From assembly GCF_932276165.1 (NCBI RefSeq), contig NC_064004.1:1808001-1872000 (forward strand): 64,000 nucleotides of DNA, written 5' to 3'. Source of the stretch: Plutella xylostella (taxonomy: Eukaryota > Arthropoda > Insecta > Lepidoptera > Plutellidae). Every line of letters begins with the position of its first letter. Within the stretch, counting starts at the first letter, position 1. The position numbers and the translations under genes are program-made. Below the pieces are notes generated by a model, which worked only from the letters and a program-made list of their open reading frames with translations, made no database searches and was not told where the DNA came from. Below, in pieces: positions 12,301 to 23,167 of the stretch.

Positions 12301-15300
12301 TCCGGAATTGACTAAGAATTAACATTCCCAGGTGGAGGTGACATTCGACATCGACGCCAACGGCATCGTGCACGTGAGCGCGCGCGACAAGGGCACCGGC
12401 AAAGAACAACAGAGTGAGTTACCTTTAATTAGACAAAATCAATAATAAAATGGGCTCCACATCAAAATTCCCCTAACATCGTTTTAACCGATGGATTTAA
12501 AGGTGAAAACTAATGAATTACTTGAAGTAGACATGCCGTAACTTAGTTAACTATAGGTATATACTATTAAATCTAATTATTTATTTATTTATTTAAACAC
12601 TTTATTGTATGTATACACAAATTACACAGTTTAAAGTAAAAGTTAACAAGTACAAGAAAGAACAATACAAGTATATATATACAAAGGCGATTGTTATACA
12701 GATACATTTTTGTTAGTTTATGTCCTGCCGGCAAAGTACCTGATATACGGAACAACTTTCATTATGGGTGTTCCTTTTTGTGCCGAACGAAAGCACAGAA
12801 AATAGTATAATAGACTTGCATTTTCTGTAAGCTTAGTTTGCCCTAAAAGGTTTTCCCGTGAGTTTTCCGGGATAAACGCTTATTCAAGAGTCAGCTTCCT
12901 ACATGCCAAAGTTCATTAAAATTGGTACCTCTCTTTATCCTTGAAAGAGTAACAAATCCCGCCATACTTAACAACTTTCACTTTTATAATAGTAAAGATG
13001 CTCTGTCGATCAGTACACACGCCAATGTGAGTGTAACTTTTGCAACAGAGCAAGATAAAAGCATGGAACCAGCTAGCCCCAACTGATGTTGAAGGCTTTC
13101 CTAGATACCATGCAACAAGATTACTAAAACATATTTACTAAGTATAAATAAATAAAGATAGTATGGCCCAGTAACCCTAGAGTTAATGTGCTTAGCATAA
13201 ACGCTTGAAAGGCAAAAATTACTAAGCAATTTTTTTATTCAAAGGTAAAAATGAATGAACGCGGAAAAATATCCTATTCCAACAATGTATATGTGGGGTT
13301 TGGAACATAAAGAGTGAAGTATGAGAACGAATGAATGAGAGAGTGAGTGAAGGGAGATTAAGAGACGACGGAAATAATACGATAGACGTATTGAATTTGC
13401 TAATTTATTCAAAGTTGAATAAAAGCCAATTAACTCTTAAGCCATTCTTTAAATTCTGGGGGCTCGTCCGAGATAAAAACCTAAAATAAATATAATTGAT
13501 ATTTATAAGACATGTAATTGCAAACTAACAAATCATTTCCCCCCTACCAGTCGTCATCCAGTCCTCCGGAGGTCTCTCCAAGGACGAGATCGAGAACATG
13601 GTGAAAGCCGCGGAGAAGTTCGCCGCCGCCGACAAACAACGCCGAGAGAGGGTCGAGGTGTCCAACCAGGCGGAGGGCGTGCTTCATGATACCGAGACCA
13701 AGATGGACGAGTACAAGGCGCAGCTGCCTCAGGAGGAGGTAAATTGGTGATCATAGCGGTTATAGTAGCGATAAAAAGGGACAAGCGAGACCTGTAAGTG
13801 TTAAAATCGATTAGGGGCCGAAAAAAGTTATGTGACGGCATTGCAACGCAAAAAAATATACCTTGGACTTTCACAAAATCGTATTGTGGTCTGGTAGTGC
13901 TGTGCCGGTTCTAGGCTTGTAGGTAGGGCAGGCTTCACGCTGCTACGTGCCTGTTCGTGGTTTGGTGTCCACTTGATAACTAATGTTTGTATGCAGTAAA
14001 CAACTTATTTATTTTATGAATTAGATTAGATAATCAAGTTCTAGTTCTAGCACCAGTCTAAGCCGCGTCCGTATGTTCAAGCGGACGCGGTAAACGGGAG
14101 TGCGATAGTAACGATGTCTAGTTATCACCCGACGCGAGCTGCGTGCGCTGAGGGACGATTCAAGACACCTACAATTTCAATAATTTACATGTTATGATTA
14201 CAATCAACAGTTGACTTCGAATCGGTTAACCAGTCAACCCCCAGTGTGCTGTTTCTGCACCATACTTCATTACAAGCAGGGCGCACTGGTTTTTATTCTG
14301 ACTTGTGTGGAACATTCAATGACAATAATGACGAAACTTCCCTTGCGCAGCACAACCCAATTTCAAGCGCTTTACAGCCTAGCAAGTTGATTTTACCTAA
14401 TAAATTTTACCAATAAGCTCATCAAGACATAATATTTATCTTTCTTTTTACCTACTTCAAAATGAAGGAGGTTCTCAATTTGTTGCTTTAGGCTTCCTGA
14501 AAATTATTAAATTATATCGTTACAATAACAATTTCTTTCCACTCCACAGTGCGACAAGCTCAAGACAGAGATCACCGCGCTGCGCGACCTCTTGGCCAAG
14601 AAGGACGAGGCGGACCCCGAGGACATCCGCAAGGCGACCGGTGCGCTGCAGCAGGCCAGCCTCAAGCTGTTCGAGCAGGCCTACAAGAAGGTACAGTACC
14701 GTCCACGCGGGATGACCACTAGGCAGGGAGGACGAGGCGGACCCCGAGCTATATAATAATAATACACAGGGTGTTGCAAAAAGGAATTAATTATCGTAAG
14801 CCGAAAGGGTGGGACTTTCGGCTTACAATTACCTTTTGGGGGTCATTCTAATCCATTGTTGTTAAGAATGACCCCCTGAGTTATCCCCTTACGGCTTACT
14901 ATACCCCTTTTGCAACATTCTGTAGAATTTGATTAACAAAATTATGGTCCCAACTGTGTATTGAACCCGGACCCTCTATGCACGTATTTGAGCCACCCAG
15001 CCACGCATCCGTCAGCTGGGTGGTCAAGCAATCGTGCTACAGTAATGTGATCTTGTTATCATCCAGTAGTACCTTCTATGGATTAGTGGACGATTATAGA
15101 TTACGACACTTTTGTTTTATTGCATACTTAATCCTTATTGTTGCACTTGCATTGATTAATTAAATCATTAATTATTTATGATATTTGTACAATTAAGAGT
15201 TAATTAATAATAATAAATCATTATTTGATGATGAGGATCAGAATTTTCTGATTAAGCTACCGTTGCTGTGAGATTTATCACCTGTTTCACAATGCTTGGA

Positions 15301-15602
15301 TAAAATATTAACTGTGAGATAAAAGTCATGCAACATTTTTAGACGGTGAAATTAATTTGATACTCAATACTCAATCATTTATTGCATCCATACGTTTTAC
15401 AGATGATAGCACCTACATAGTGGAAAAACCAAGCTACATATTATAAGATAATTTTAGAAGTACCTACCATCAATATTGCAACAAATATTAATCTAGATTT
15501 TTATTTTCTACAAAGATGGCGGCTGAAAGAGAGGGCAACAACCAGCAGCAGACCGAGACTCCCCCGTCCGAGGACGACAAGAAGGAAGAGAAGAAGAACT
15601 AA
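1611..15602 (+). CDS. Hsc70-5: Mitochondrial Hsp70 (mortalin), 3' part of gene, 12 exons
   Basis: ATP-dependent chaperone of the mitochondrial matrix: motor of protein import, protein folding, and Fe-S cluster assembly. Exons: 1611-1772, 2187-2277, 3330-3492, 4611-4766, 5671-5817, 9578-9668, 10627-10776, 11109-11236, 12332-12413, 13551-13738, 14550-14690, 15516-15602 (TAA at 15600). All introns are GT/AG and the phases agree throughout, giving 527 residues. Visible motifs: AYFNDSQRQATKDAG (exon 1), NEPTAAALAYG (exon 2), Hsp70 signature 2 DLGGGTFDIS (exon 3), signature 3 LLVGGMTRMPK (exon 5), substrate-binding domain start LLDVTPLSLGIETLGG (exon 7), and a charged C-terminal tail. Mortalin is favoured over cytosolic Hsc70 by GMTRMPKVQ, EIFGRAPSRAVNPDEA and the lack of an EEVD end. 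Mortalins are about 680 residues, so about 150 N-terminal residues (transit peptide, first nucleotide-binding lobe) lie upstream of the window. Exon 5 is followed by a tandem array of partial copies. Confidence 0.96.
2320..2488 (+). repeat. Dispersed repeat with CCGTTCAGTAGTTTT and ATTATAATATTAGT tail
   Basis: Starts CTAGCTGTTCCCGCGAGCT and ends with an (ACAG)n run and TTTCGCATTTATAATATTAG. This is a very common lepidopteran interspersed repeat; its class is uncertain to me (SINE or LINE tail). Other copies are at 3953-4108 (decayed), 12836-12990, 20232-20436, 48941-49162 and 60921-61152. Confidence 0.7.
2793..2914. repeat. Dispersed ~125-bp repeat, copy 2
   Basis: GCGTTGTCGATCAGTAGCG to ATACCACGCTACATTT. 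About 95 percent like the copy at 4138-4258, in another intron of the same gene. Confidence 0.75.
3170..3300 (-). mobile_element. SINE head remnant
   Basis: Minus-strand tRNA-like head around GGTTCGATCTCCGGTGTAGA with a short body, just before mortalin exon 3. Confidence 0.5.
3560..3900. repeat. SINE-like remnant (CCCCGAAGGCGTAG family)
   Basis: Shares CGCTTCGAGCCACCCGCTTTTCG and CCTCACCATGTTTTCCTTCA with stretches at 4805-4970 and 28005-28130. These are decayed copies of another SINE body. Confidence 0.5.
4138..4258. repeat. Dispersed ~125-bp repeat, copy 3
   Basis: Same limits as the copy at 2793-2914, with a few substitutions. Inside intron 3 of the mortalin gene. Confidence 0.75.
5545..5645 (+). 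repeat. LINE 3' tail just before mortalin exon 5
   Basis: TGTCTGGAAGAGATTACTTTTAG through GTGCAATAAAGAGT resembles the 3' UTR end of the LINE at 57975 (GCAATAAAGT). Confidence 0.55.
5818..6790 (+). repeat. Tandem partial copies of mortalin exon 5 (3' end plus donor)
   Basis: Four clear copies end at 5980, 6172, 6352 and 6609 (periods 163, 192, 180, 257), and a decayed fifth lies near 6683-6790. Each clear copy holds the exon part that encodes the Hsp70 signature 3 peptide. It is followed by an intact GTACGT or GTATGT donor and, for the first copies, the same intron bases (GGGAGTCCGGGGAATT). The upstream part of each copy stays in frame and resembles exon 5, but lacks about nine codons of the helix before RAL-x-DAE. 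None has a convincing polypyrimidine tract and acceptor. Reading on from the true donor meets a stop within 14 codons, so I treat them as non-coding duplicates. Confidence 0.9.
6868..7002. repeat. Dispersed ~135-bp repeat, copy 1
   Basis: From GGCACCTTTATGCACAAGTC to GGTTATACGCTCACGAACAC. The second copy is at 10133-10267. Class not recognised. Confidence 0.75.
7010..8220. other. Intronic AT-rich stretch of the mortalin gene
   Basis: No coding signal and no clear repeat seen, apart from LINE-like AT-rich tails near 7390-7440. Confidence 0.5.
8222..8372 (-). mobile_element. tRNA-headed SINE, truncated body
   Basis: The body (ACGCACTCACGCCTGTACTA through GCCATTTTACGGGCACATCC, minus strand) matches the full SINEs at 33880-34129, 39582-39831 and 56399-56651. 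The tRNA-like head is missing. Confidence 0.85.
9105..9470. mobile_element. CpG-rich nested foldback element
   Basis: A GC-rich island in an AT-rich intron, made of nested inverted repeats. GGCCGTTGCCA (9139-9149) pairs with 9380-9390. GCGTCTCGCTCTCTCA (9220-9235) pairs with 9263-9278. AATAGCGGAGC forms an 11-bp perfect palindrome at 9343-9365. It encodes nothing recognisable. A foldback transposon is likely; a CpG-island regulatory region is the alternative. Confidence 0.6.
9704..9817. mobile_element. MITE with TACCACAAAA ends
   Basis: TACCACAAAA at the left mirrors TTTTGTGGTA at the right, with further pairing of ACAAGTGTTTA and TAAACACTTGT inside. Confidence 0.7.
9834..10005. mobile_element. 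MITE with TTA-flanked GGCCCAGTTTCACCATACTC ends
   Basis: The left end pairs with GAGTATGGTGAAACTAGACC at the right; both sides are flanked by TTA, as in PIF/Harbinger insertions. Confidence 0.75.
10133..10267. repeat. Dispersed ~135-bp repeat, copy 2
   Basis: Over 90 percent like 6868-7002 in the same orientation. It lies in the intron before mortalin exon 7. Confidence 0.75.
10362..10505. mobile_element. MITE with GCTGCCGCTACA ends
   Basis: GCTGCCGCTACATGGGTT and its mirror AGCCGTGGAGCGGCTGCAG bracket a core with TATCGACGTAGATAA. A second copy is at 17002-17142, a worn one at 10850-10942, and fragments cluster at 55145-55470 and 56215-56300. Confidence 0.75.
11370..12112 (+). mobile_element. 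LINE 3' fragment (end of ORF2 plus 3' UTR)
   Basis: The frame at 11390-11791 ends in the typical C-terminal tail of Jockey/CR1-type LINE ORF2 (LKFYVPSRLPRHHSIMQIP, then RQNSFFIRASNSLNKI). A 3' UTR and an (AATAA)n tail at 12094-12112 follow. It is 5'-truncated and lacks the reverse transcriptase core. Confidence 0.75.
12998..13125. repeat. Dispersed ~125-bp repeat, copy 4
   Basis: Near-identical to 412-540, including ATACCATGCAACAAGATTACT at its end. It directly follows a truncated copy of the CCGTTCAGTAGTTTT repeat. Confidence 0.75.
14731..14748 (+). repeat. Short internal copy of mortalin exon 11
   Basis: An 18-bp exact repeat of exon 11 bases 14604-14621 (encoding DEADPE) lies 40 bp after the exon 11 donor. 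It is too short to be certain, but it fits the pattern of exon pieces copied into the following intron. Confidence 0.5.
14766..14924. mobile_element. MITE, same family as the window-start element
   Basis: Ends ACAGGGTGTTGCAAAAAGG and a mirrored TTTTGCAACATTCTGT. The core holds further inverted repeats (GTAAGCCGAAAG against CTTTCGGCTTAC; GGGGGTCATTCT against AGAATGACCCCC). It sits in the last intron of the mortalin gene. Confidence 0.8.
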
Positions 15603-16860
15603 GCACCTTCTAGAAGGAAGATATAGCTATGCGAACTATAGGAGCTAAGGGCGGCCACACACGTTTGACGAAATTACTAGATAGTTCAACTCTTTGGTGT
15701 CTAATTTTTAGCTAGACTTCTAGACGATATATTTGAATATGGAAATGAATTTTTATCCGACTTTAAAATTAGGAGGAGGTTCTCAATTCGTCTATGTTTT
15801 ATTAAGAAGTACCAAAGAGTTTGATTAACAGATTACCGCCTAACCGCCTTTCTCCGAACTTAATTAATTGATGAAACAATAATATAGACGTATGTTTGCA
15901 ACGTGAGAATGTGAATCACCAAAATTATTGCAGTGCAATGCGCAAAAGTTAAATTGTAATGAATTTAATGTACCTGTAGCGTGTAGAATTTAGACTATAA
16001 TATTATGTTTTCGGCGAAACTTGAGGTTTTTATGTGCATTTTTTTAATTATATTGAAATTCTCTTGTAAGCGTTTCGATCACAAAGTGTAGATTGAGTTA
16101 TGGCTGGCAGTTAGTGATAATTGTTGGGATCTATTTCTTTTCTATGAACAGAATATGTTATGATGCTCTGTTGATAAAATAGAATGTTTATTCCAATTTG
16201 TTATTTAGTGAAAAAATGTACTTGCATTCTTGCTAGTTCACTAGTTGTTATTTTTAATTATTATACTAGTATCTGTAATATATTTTTTCTATGATTATAG
16301 TATGTATGTCTATCTGTGTTTTTTGTTTTTATTTTCTCACTTAGAATAGAAACTGCAGACTTTTAAAATACCGTTCAGATATACCTTGTGTCATTTCATG
16401 TTACACGCTTTGCCGTCTTACGCATTGTATAAGAAGGGAGACCGTGTAATTCTTATTTTATGTATGTTGTAAACAATTTCTGCACCGATATTTCAAGTTC
16501 AAATACAAGAAAAGGTGTAATTGAGATATTCGTACGGAAATTGTTAAGATATGGGCGTTTGTTTCATTCATACCTTTTCTTCCTTTGGCACAATAAGAGC
16601 GATTTTTCTTCATATTTCCCAAAGATTATAAGGATAGCTCTGGGTATTTTCGATATTTTGTTCAGAAGAAAATAGTTGTTATGTGCTATAGTACTTATGG
16701 GTTGTTTGTGTATTTATACGGTTGTGCCCCCACTGCCTTGCCTGTGTTTGTCTGTCTGTTTGTATGTTTGAGAGCAGCGGGGGTGCAACTGTGGACTACG
16801 TAATGTATGGCTTGTTGGAATTAGAATAGTGAAATATATTATTATTATATTTAAAATATG
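15603..16860 (+). other. Mortalin 3' UTR and flank
   Basis: AT-rich sequence after the mortalin stop, with no coding signal and no recognisable repeat. I see no clear AATAAA, so the cleavage site is not placed. It is probably the 3' UTR, given the convergent neighbour. Confidence 0.5.
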
Positions 16861-17001
16861 CCTGTCGTTTTATTGATACACATGTGAGCATAAAGTTGAG
16901 GTAGGTTGAGGCTACATAATATTATAAAAGAGGGAAGATTAGTATTTTTTTAAGTTTATAATAGTCTACTCTTCGAGCCCTATATCCCTGATTATGGATT
17001 C

Positions 17002-17142
17002 CAGCTGCCGCTACACGGGTTCGTCATCGACGAATAAGAACGTCACTATATCGCGATTCGTCATAAATATGGCACATTGATTGGTGGAACGTGCGAACGA
17101 GTTTATCGACGTCGATAACGAACCCGTGTAGCGGCCGCAGGT
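17002..17142. mobile_element. MITE with GCTGCCGCTACA ends, copy 2
   Basis: AGCTGCCGCTACACGGGTTC pairs with AACCCGTGTAGCGGCCGCAG. It lies between the convergent mortalin and zinc-finger genes. Confidence 0.8.
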
Positions 17143-17352
17143 CCTGCCGATGATAAGCAAAAGAGGGTGCTAGGCGCATCCTTCTTGATTTCCCTGCATT
17201 CGGGACCTGATGACCAAGGTATACAACCGAAGCTTCCTGCCATTGATAGCGTTCGCGTTGATTGATGAAGAAATGAAGTAGCTATGTACTGGATAGTTAA
17301 ATAAGTAATATGTTTTTAACTAAATTCTTCAATTTATTATAAAAATGTTTTA

Positions 17353-17493
17353 GGCCCTGTTCCACAATGTCTGGTTAGTGGCTACTTGTGAGATAAAATA
17401 CAAGCTGTCACTCTCTGTTATTATATTTTTGACAGTGACAGCATGTATTTTATCTCATAAGTAGCCACTAACCAGACATTGTGGAACAGGGCC
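17353..17493. mobile_element. Near-palindromic MITE, TTA target
   Basis: GGCCCTGTTCCACAATGTCT pairs with AGACATTGTGGAACAGGGCC, and the pairing extends about 55 bp inward. TTA flanks both sides, as in PIF/Harbinger elements. A second copy is at 31915-32055. Confidence 0.88.
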
Positions 17494-17977
17494 TTAGTTA
17501 ATTAATAAAATTTTAATAATATTTCCTACATAAAAGTGGCCATTAAAACTAAACATAACAAGATATTGCCTTAATTTCACATAAATCACAGTAAACAATC
17601 TTAATTATATATTCTAAATATGAATAGCTATAATCTTACTTTAATAAAATTATATTATATCTTCTATAAATAGTTTAACCATATAAACCCTTTTTATAAA
17701 ACGTATACCAGCATAGTAGCGGGAAAGAACCGATTTTAGTTCAGATAATTATGTATTTATATCCGTCTAAAGGCGGTTCTAAACCAGAACTATTTTAAGT
17801 CTTAATTTTATAATAAGGGGCTCTATAATAAATAGATCATCGATACTATTTGGGCAATGAAATAGTATCGACAAAGTAATCCTTTATTCGACACCTGGCG
17901 ATCCAGTTGCGGCTGTACTCGTTCTATTCATGAGGCCATCCATTTCGAAGTTTAACCAGCTTTTGGATTCTACGGCC

Positions 17978-18106
17978 TTATGGGTCCCTGGTCCATGCCT
18001 CCTTCGCCTCGTAAAGGATCAGAGCTCTGTCTATGATGACTCGCTTCATCCTGACCATTTCTCTGGCTGCTCTTGTCATTTCTTCTTCTCTGAGCTGTTT
18101 CTGTTT
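17978..18106 (-). other. Possible unassigned exon, 42 codons
   Basis: On the minus strand an acceptor-like CTCTAG is followed by 42 open codons and TAA. The peptide is strongly charged and helix-like (REEEMTRAAREMVRMK, then ALILYEAKEAW) and reads more like protein than the surrounding sequence. It lies 200 bp past the zinc-finger stop and before a reverse-strand AATAAA near 17883. It could be an alternative last exon of that gene, a remnant of another gene, or chance. Confidence 0.3.
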
Positions 18107-18306
18107 CTAGAGTCAGATGGTGATAGGACCATTTCGTAAAGGTTTGATTGTTCACCCTTATTTCTCGTTTGAGAAAGTATCTGCATGAATTATACCAATA
18201 TAAGTTTTATGAATCCACAAATGTAACGTTTTTAAAATACCCTATATAGACCTAATAATAAAAACCAACAATAAATGTATGATACATCCAAAACAGTTAC
18301 GTTACA

Positions 18307-21300
18307 TTACGCTACATTTTCTGTAGCCATTTCATTACTATGAGTTGCGATATCAATCTTTTCCGCTAACAATTCTTGTCCGATGACATAGTTGGTTTTC
18401 TTCCGACCCGGCCTTGGTTTCGGCACCTCTATGCCGTGTTGCTTCTGTAGATGCTTCTTCCAGTAATAGCGACGGGAGAACAACGAGTGGCATACGTCGC
18501 AGGCGTATCTGGAAATGGTAATTATTGTTTTTTACACTTATCAATATTCTTGTTATAACGATTGATACCAGACAATGTTGGAAAATATATCTCTTTTGGT
18601 GTAGATGGTAAATAACGGGGGACCCAATACTGATCCCTGAGGTACGCCTGGTTTAAAATTGAAGTTTTCTTTCTTTGGATGACGTATTTAAATATAGACT
18701 AAAATGTATATTTTCTAATAGCAATTTAAGCGTTATTTTCAATACAGTAATTAATTTTAGTTACCTTTTAATGTCATTGTGTGAGTCCAGATGCCGTTGA
18801 AGCTTTGCGTTCTCGAAGAACCTGTGTAAGTACAAATCATCGCTCAAAAAACTGTTATAGATTTAGCATGGGGCCTACTATTTATCATCACACCTAACCT
18901 TCGAGGCCGAGGATAAAGAGAGTCCACAAATAGTGGCATTGATTTATCACATCTTCGGGAATGAACTGTCAGTGCGTGCTACTTCAACGCTCTACCTCAT
19001 CGCTATCGACTGTCACCGATAAACCCGTGAAGGTCCGCTGGGCAGATATTATTTTCTAACTGATACTTCAAAAATCTTACTACCAAATGGTCCTGGGCCC
19101 ATAACCTGTTGGGTTTTATAAGTAAAACCAGTGGATTAAAAAGGATCGTAAAGATATATTGAAGAATAGTTTTCACACGACACAGGAAGGTATTGGTGGA
19201 AGTACGAAGTGACTTTTCTATTAACAAAATAATCTACAATAGACAATAGAAAAACTAAACTGTTGGTTGAGTTTACAAACTCCTTTCAACAATTTATAAT
19301 CCCTAAACATCCTTATTTTGGTCAACTCGCCTGTACCGGACTGTACTATTAGCTCACCTGTGTCCACAGATGTGGCAGCGGTGGTTCTTCAGTGAGTGGT
19401 GGCTGCGACGGATGTGGCTCGTCAGGTTTGAGGATGTGAAGTAAGAGTTTGTGCAGAACTCGCATTGGTACTGCTTTATACCTGTAAGGAAAAGCTACAG
19501 AATCAGAATCAGTCAGATTAGATGGCGATGGATGGCTCTGTGGTTAATGACTCTGCTGAGAGTATCGGGTTCGATCCATTTGGGGCAGATTTGTCTACAA
19601 TTGGGTGTTAAATGTTGGTTGAGATTATTGCAATAACCCTTAGTTTTGGAGGCAGGAGGCCCATTTAATCATTAACATGCACTTTATTTTTATTTATTCA
19701 GATTAGAACCTAAAACAATTTATTAGTATATCTGCAGTTAGCTTACCCCTTTAGGGACCCATTCACTAGCATCCCTAGCACCAGGGAGGTCACTATACAA
19801 AAGTGCCGATTACATGACAACTCTTGTTCGTTCGATTTCTATAGTGAACCCCCTGGACGCAAGACGTGCACGATACTACCCGGGGACTCACCGGTGTGTA
19901 TGGCGACGTGCTTCACCAGGTCGTGCTTGTTCCACGTGACGTAGCTACACTACAGACTGCACCGCCTACCCGTCTAGAGACTCACCGGTGTGTATGGCGA
20001 CGTGTTTCACTAGGTCGTGCTTGTTCCACGTGACGTACAGGCAGTGAGCGCAGGCGAAGCGCGGGGGCAGGTGCGAGCGAATGTGGCTGTAGTGGGAGGC
20101 GCGGTGCGCGAATACTTTGCCGCATATCTGAGGGACAAGTTATTTTTTTACATTTCTATGGGGTATCGGTAAAAGGTAGTGTAGTAAGGATGGATATCTT
20201 TTTGGATATATTTGAATGTCCATGTATCAATCCTAACTTCCTAACTAATATTATAAATGCGAAAGTAACTGTGTCTGTCTGTTATTCTTTCACGCCAAAA
20301 GTACTGAACGGATTTGAATGAAATTTGGTATACATATGGTCTACACCCTGAGAAAGAACATAGGCTACTTTTTATCACGGAATTCCCACGGGAAAACTTT
20401 TTAAGGCGAAGTGAAGCTTGCGGGAACAGCTAGTTAACAATAATTAGGACGAAACGCACATGCATATTCTCAGTGAATGTGAGGCCATCATTCACAAGTT
20501 AAACAGAATCTTGGGTGGCTACAAATTGCCCCCATAGATGTCAGGTCTCTCCCTCCCGGTAAGATTGTCACGTTTATATTATAAAAGACCTGGAGAGTGA
20601 GATTTGACTCAGCCAGGCAGTCACAATACTCACAACAGATCGTTTAGCAGCACATGCTGCCTTTTTGACGCTCTCTACAGAAATCTTTGTTTCGTTTACT
20701 TTGTATTGTTTTATTTTCTGTATTTTGTTGTTGTTTTGTATCATTTTCTGTTTTCATATTTATGTAGATGTTGCAAACATTTATTTTAGTAAGTATGTAA
20801 GTAAGCTATTTTATAAAAAATCCGCCTATTTTTCATTGTCTCTAGTAAGTATACATATAAGGACTCACCTCACAGATCCAGTTGTCCCCGACATGCACCT
20901 GCTTCTTGTGCAGGTCTGACTGCTGCTTGGTGCTGAACTGCAGCTGGCACGGCTCGCAGAACAGACGCCGGTACTTCGTGGACTTTAGCTGGAGGGGAGA
21001 TGGGTCAAATATACTTCTTCAACCCTGCTTAGGTTGCTTGCATGCTTAGCTATTATTTTTTATTTTATTTATTAGAGTTATTCTAGAGTTTGCTACCACG
21101 ATCAAAGGATTAGCTATTCAGAATAGGGCTCTTAGTACAGGTTACCAAGCTTTGTGGACTTCAAGTGAAGCAAAGAAAGGTAAATTTTACTTGTATTCTT
21201 TGCTCTATGAGCTGTGTATGAAACGCACATATAGGTCCATACCTTCTTAGCTATAGGAAACAGACATTTAACATTATTATAATTTTTAACTACTTTTTAA

Positions 21301-22855
21301 TTACAAAGCATCTTTAACTAACCTTTGCCTCATTTCCTTCACTTTTCTTTTTGAATTTCTGATACCCTTCTTCTTTACCCTTCTTGGTTGGTTCTGTATC
21401 TGATTCCAGTTCTGTTTTTAAACTAGAATTGTACAATTTGGTTATTATTGTATAAAATACCCAAAAAATAAAATCCTAGACAGTTTAATATGATAACAAA
21501 TAAGCTTACACCCCCATAGAGATAAGAATATAATGATACATGATGTATACAGATTGGAAAAAGACACCTATACATTTCAGATTTCTGTTGTTACATTTTA
21601 CATTACCCATAATTATGTATAGGTACTAACATTATCATTTATAAGTAACACAATGAATCGGAAAAAGACACCTATACATTTCAGATTTCTGTTGCTATAT
21701 TTTACATTACCCATAATTATGTATTGGTACTAACTACTAACATTATCTTTTATAAGTAACACAATGAATCATAACACCCAACTTTTTTGGTTAGAACTTT
21801 ATAATACAAACTATTTAAATAAATACATTAGATGGAAGAAGCACATAAGGTATACACACCATTCAACTTTTTTCTTTTTCCTTTTAGTTTTAACAGCATT
21901 ATGTGAAAGTACTGCTTCTAAAATTTCATCTTTTATCTCCGCTTTGGTCTCACTTGTGGAGTCTTTATTATCCTCGAAATCTCCATCAAATGAAGATTCA
22001 AAAGTTATGTCGTCTTCAGTAGTAGGCTCTACTTTCACTTTAGTTTCTAGTAAAAGCTTCCTGAAGGTTTCATCGGAGGTTAAACATACTGATTTGAATC
22101 TGTGGGCTATGTTCAAGTCACTGAGGCAATTGTCACAGATTTGAGATGGCAAACCATCATTGATGTCCAACTGAAATGGATTTATAAATATTATTTACTT
22201 CAATATAATTCTCTCAATAAGATTGAGAAAAAGCTATGTAGACCATTTAAAGAACAAGGCAAAGGTTGTGTTGGGTCAAGAAATGAAGGAACTGGCTTGT
22301 GACTTGTGACAGACCTTTGTGGCAGGAACCACACCAACAAGAGCAAGGCTCTTAAATTTAAGAAGATAATTGAATTGTATTTTCTATTGTTCTAAAGTTT
22401 GCTGATAGTCTAAAATTATTTAGAAATTTACAAGATGGAGGACCAGGAATGGTTGTAAGGGTCTCTGGGAAAGGTCTATGTTCAACAGTGTATATTTTTT
22501 GACCATCTACACTCATAATAACACATATTTTTTGTTATCTACAGCCTTTGCATAGTTTACAATCTGAACTGTTGGAGATGTAGTCACAATGCAGTGCATT
22601 CTATGTTTTTATTATTATAATAACATGATTTTATGTTTCTGTAACATACAAATTTTAAAAGCTTTGCTTGATTTAAAATCTTACCTGCAAACCAGTACAG
22701 AATTGGATCATGTCTTTTATGCTAGTTTTTAAGGCTTTACTGAAAATGTTACTGAGCTGTGCTCCTCTGGCCATGCATATCCGACAGGCCTCTACCATAT
22801 TACAGTGAGTTAGGCGATCCAAAGTGTCTTGGCTTATTTCTTTAGTGAGTTCCAT
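18307..22855 (-). CDS. ZAD-domain C2H2 zinc-finger protein, complete, 8 exons
   Basis: Probable nuclear DNA-binding protein of the insect ZAD/C2H2 family; the target is unknown. Exons in gene order (minus strand): 22855-22685, 22170-21860, 21422-21323, 20988-20869, 20127-19986, 19481-19358, 18821-18765, 18508-18307. The phases join without conflict to give 408 residues. Residues 20-90 form the ZAD (zinc-finger-associated dimerisation domain): CRIC in exon 1, then ICDNC and a later Cys in exon 2. An acidic then lysine-rich linker follows (KTKRKKKK, KKGKEEG, KFKKK), probably with a nuclear localisation signal. Six C2H2 fingers then follow, several split by introns: CEPC, CEICGKVF, CAHC, CEFC, CHICGHRFF and CDVC. 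The ATG at 22855 is the first in frame and directly precedes the ZAD. The family is large and fast-evolving, so I give no ortholog. Exon 5 has a partial copy downstream. Confidence 0.93.
19888..19945 (-). repeat. Partial copy of zinc-finger exon 5 (3' end plus donor)
   Basis: These bases repeat 19980-20037, the end of exon 5 with its GTGAGT donor, on the same strand and 92 bp further along the gene. The two differ at two sites, both synonymous (CTA/CTG, AAA/AAG). The copy is cut off at GTACGTCACGTGG and has no acceptor of its own. Confidence 0.9.
20232..20436 (-). repeat. CCGTTCAGTAGTTTT-type repeat, reverse copy
   Basis: Full-length copy on the minus strand in an intron of the zinc-finger gene, from AACAGCTAGTTA back to the tail CTAATATTATAAATGCG. 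Confidence 0.7.
21556..21770. repeat. Intronic tandem duplication, period 104 bp
   Basis: Two nearly identical units in intron 2 of the zinc-finger gene, starting at 21556 and 21660. Both begin GGAAAAAGACACCTATACAT and end in AACACAATGAATC. Neither overlaps an exon. Confidence 0.9.
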
Positions 22856-23167
22856 TTCATATCAGAATCCAACTGGAATGCAGCTGTTTTTCAACATTAG
22901 ACAAGATTTTCAATAACTAACATTGTCTAGGGGGTTTGTTACACAAAGACAGAATAAGATAAACACAGAATTATAGCTAGAATAACTAAATAAATAAAAG
23001 AAATTGGTAAAACATGAAAACGAAAACACAAACACGAAAGCGAATCCCGACAAATTGTCAAATTTGACAGATAGTCAGATAGCAATTTTTATTGAAGTTA
23101 GTGACAGCTGTCAACGTGACAACTGAGTGGTAATCTGTGGTCCGACATGAACCAACCTAGGTCCTTA

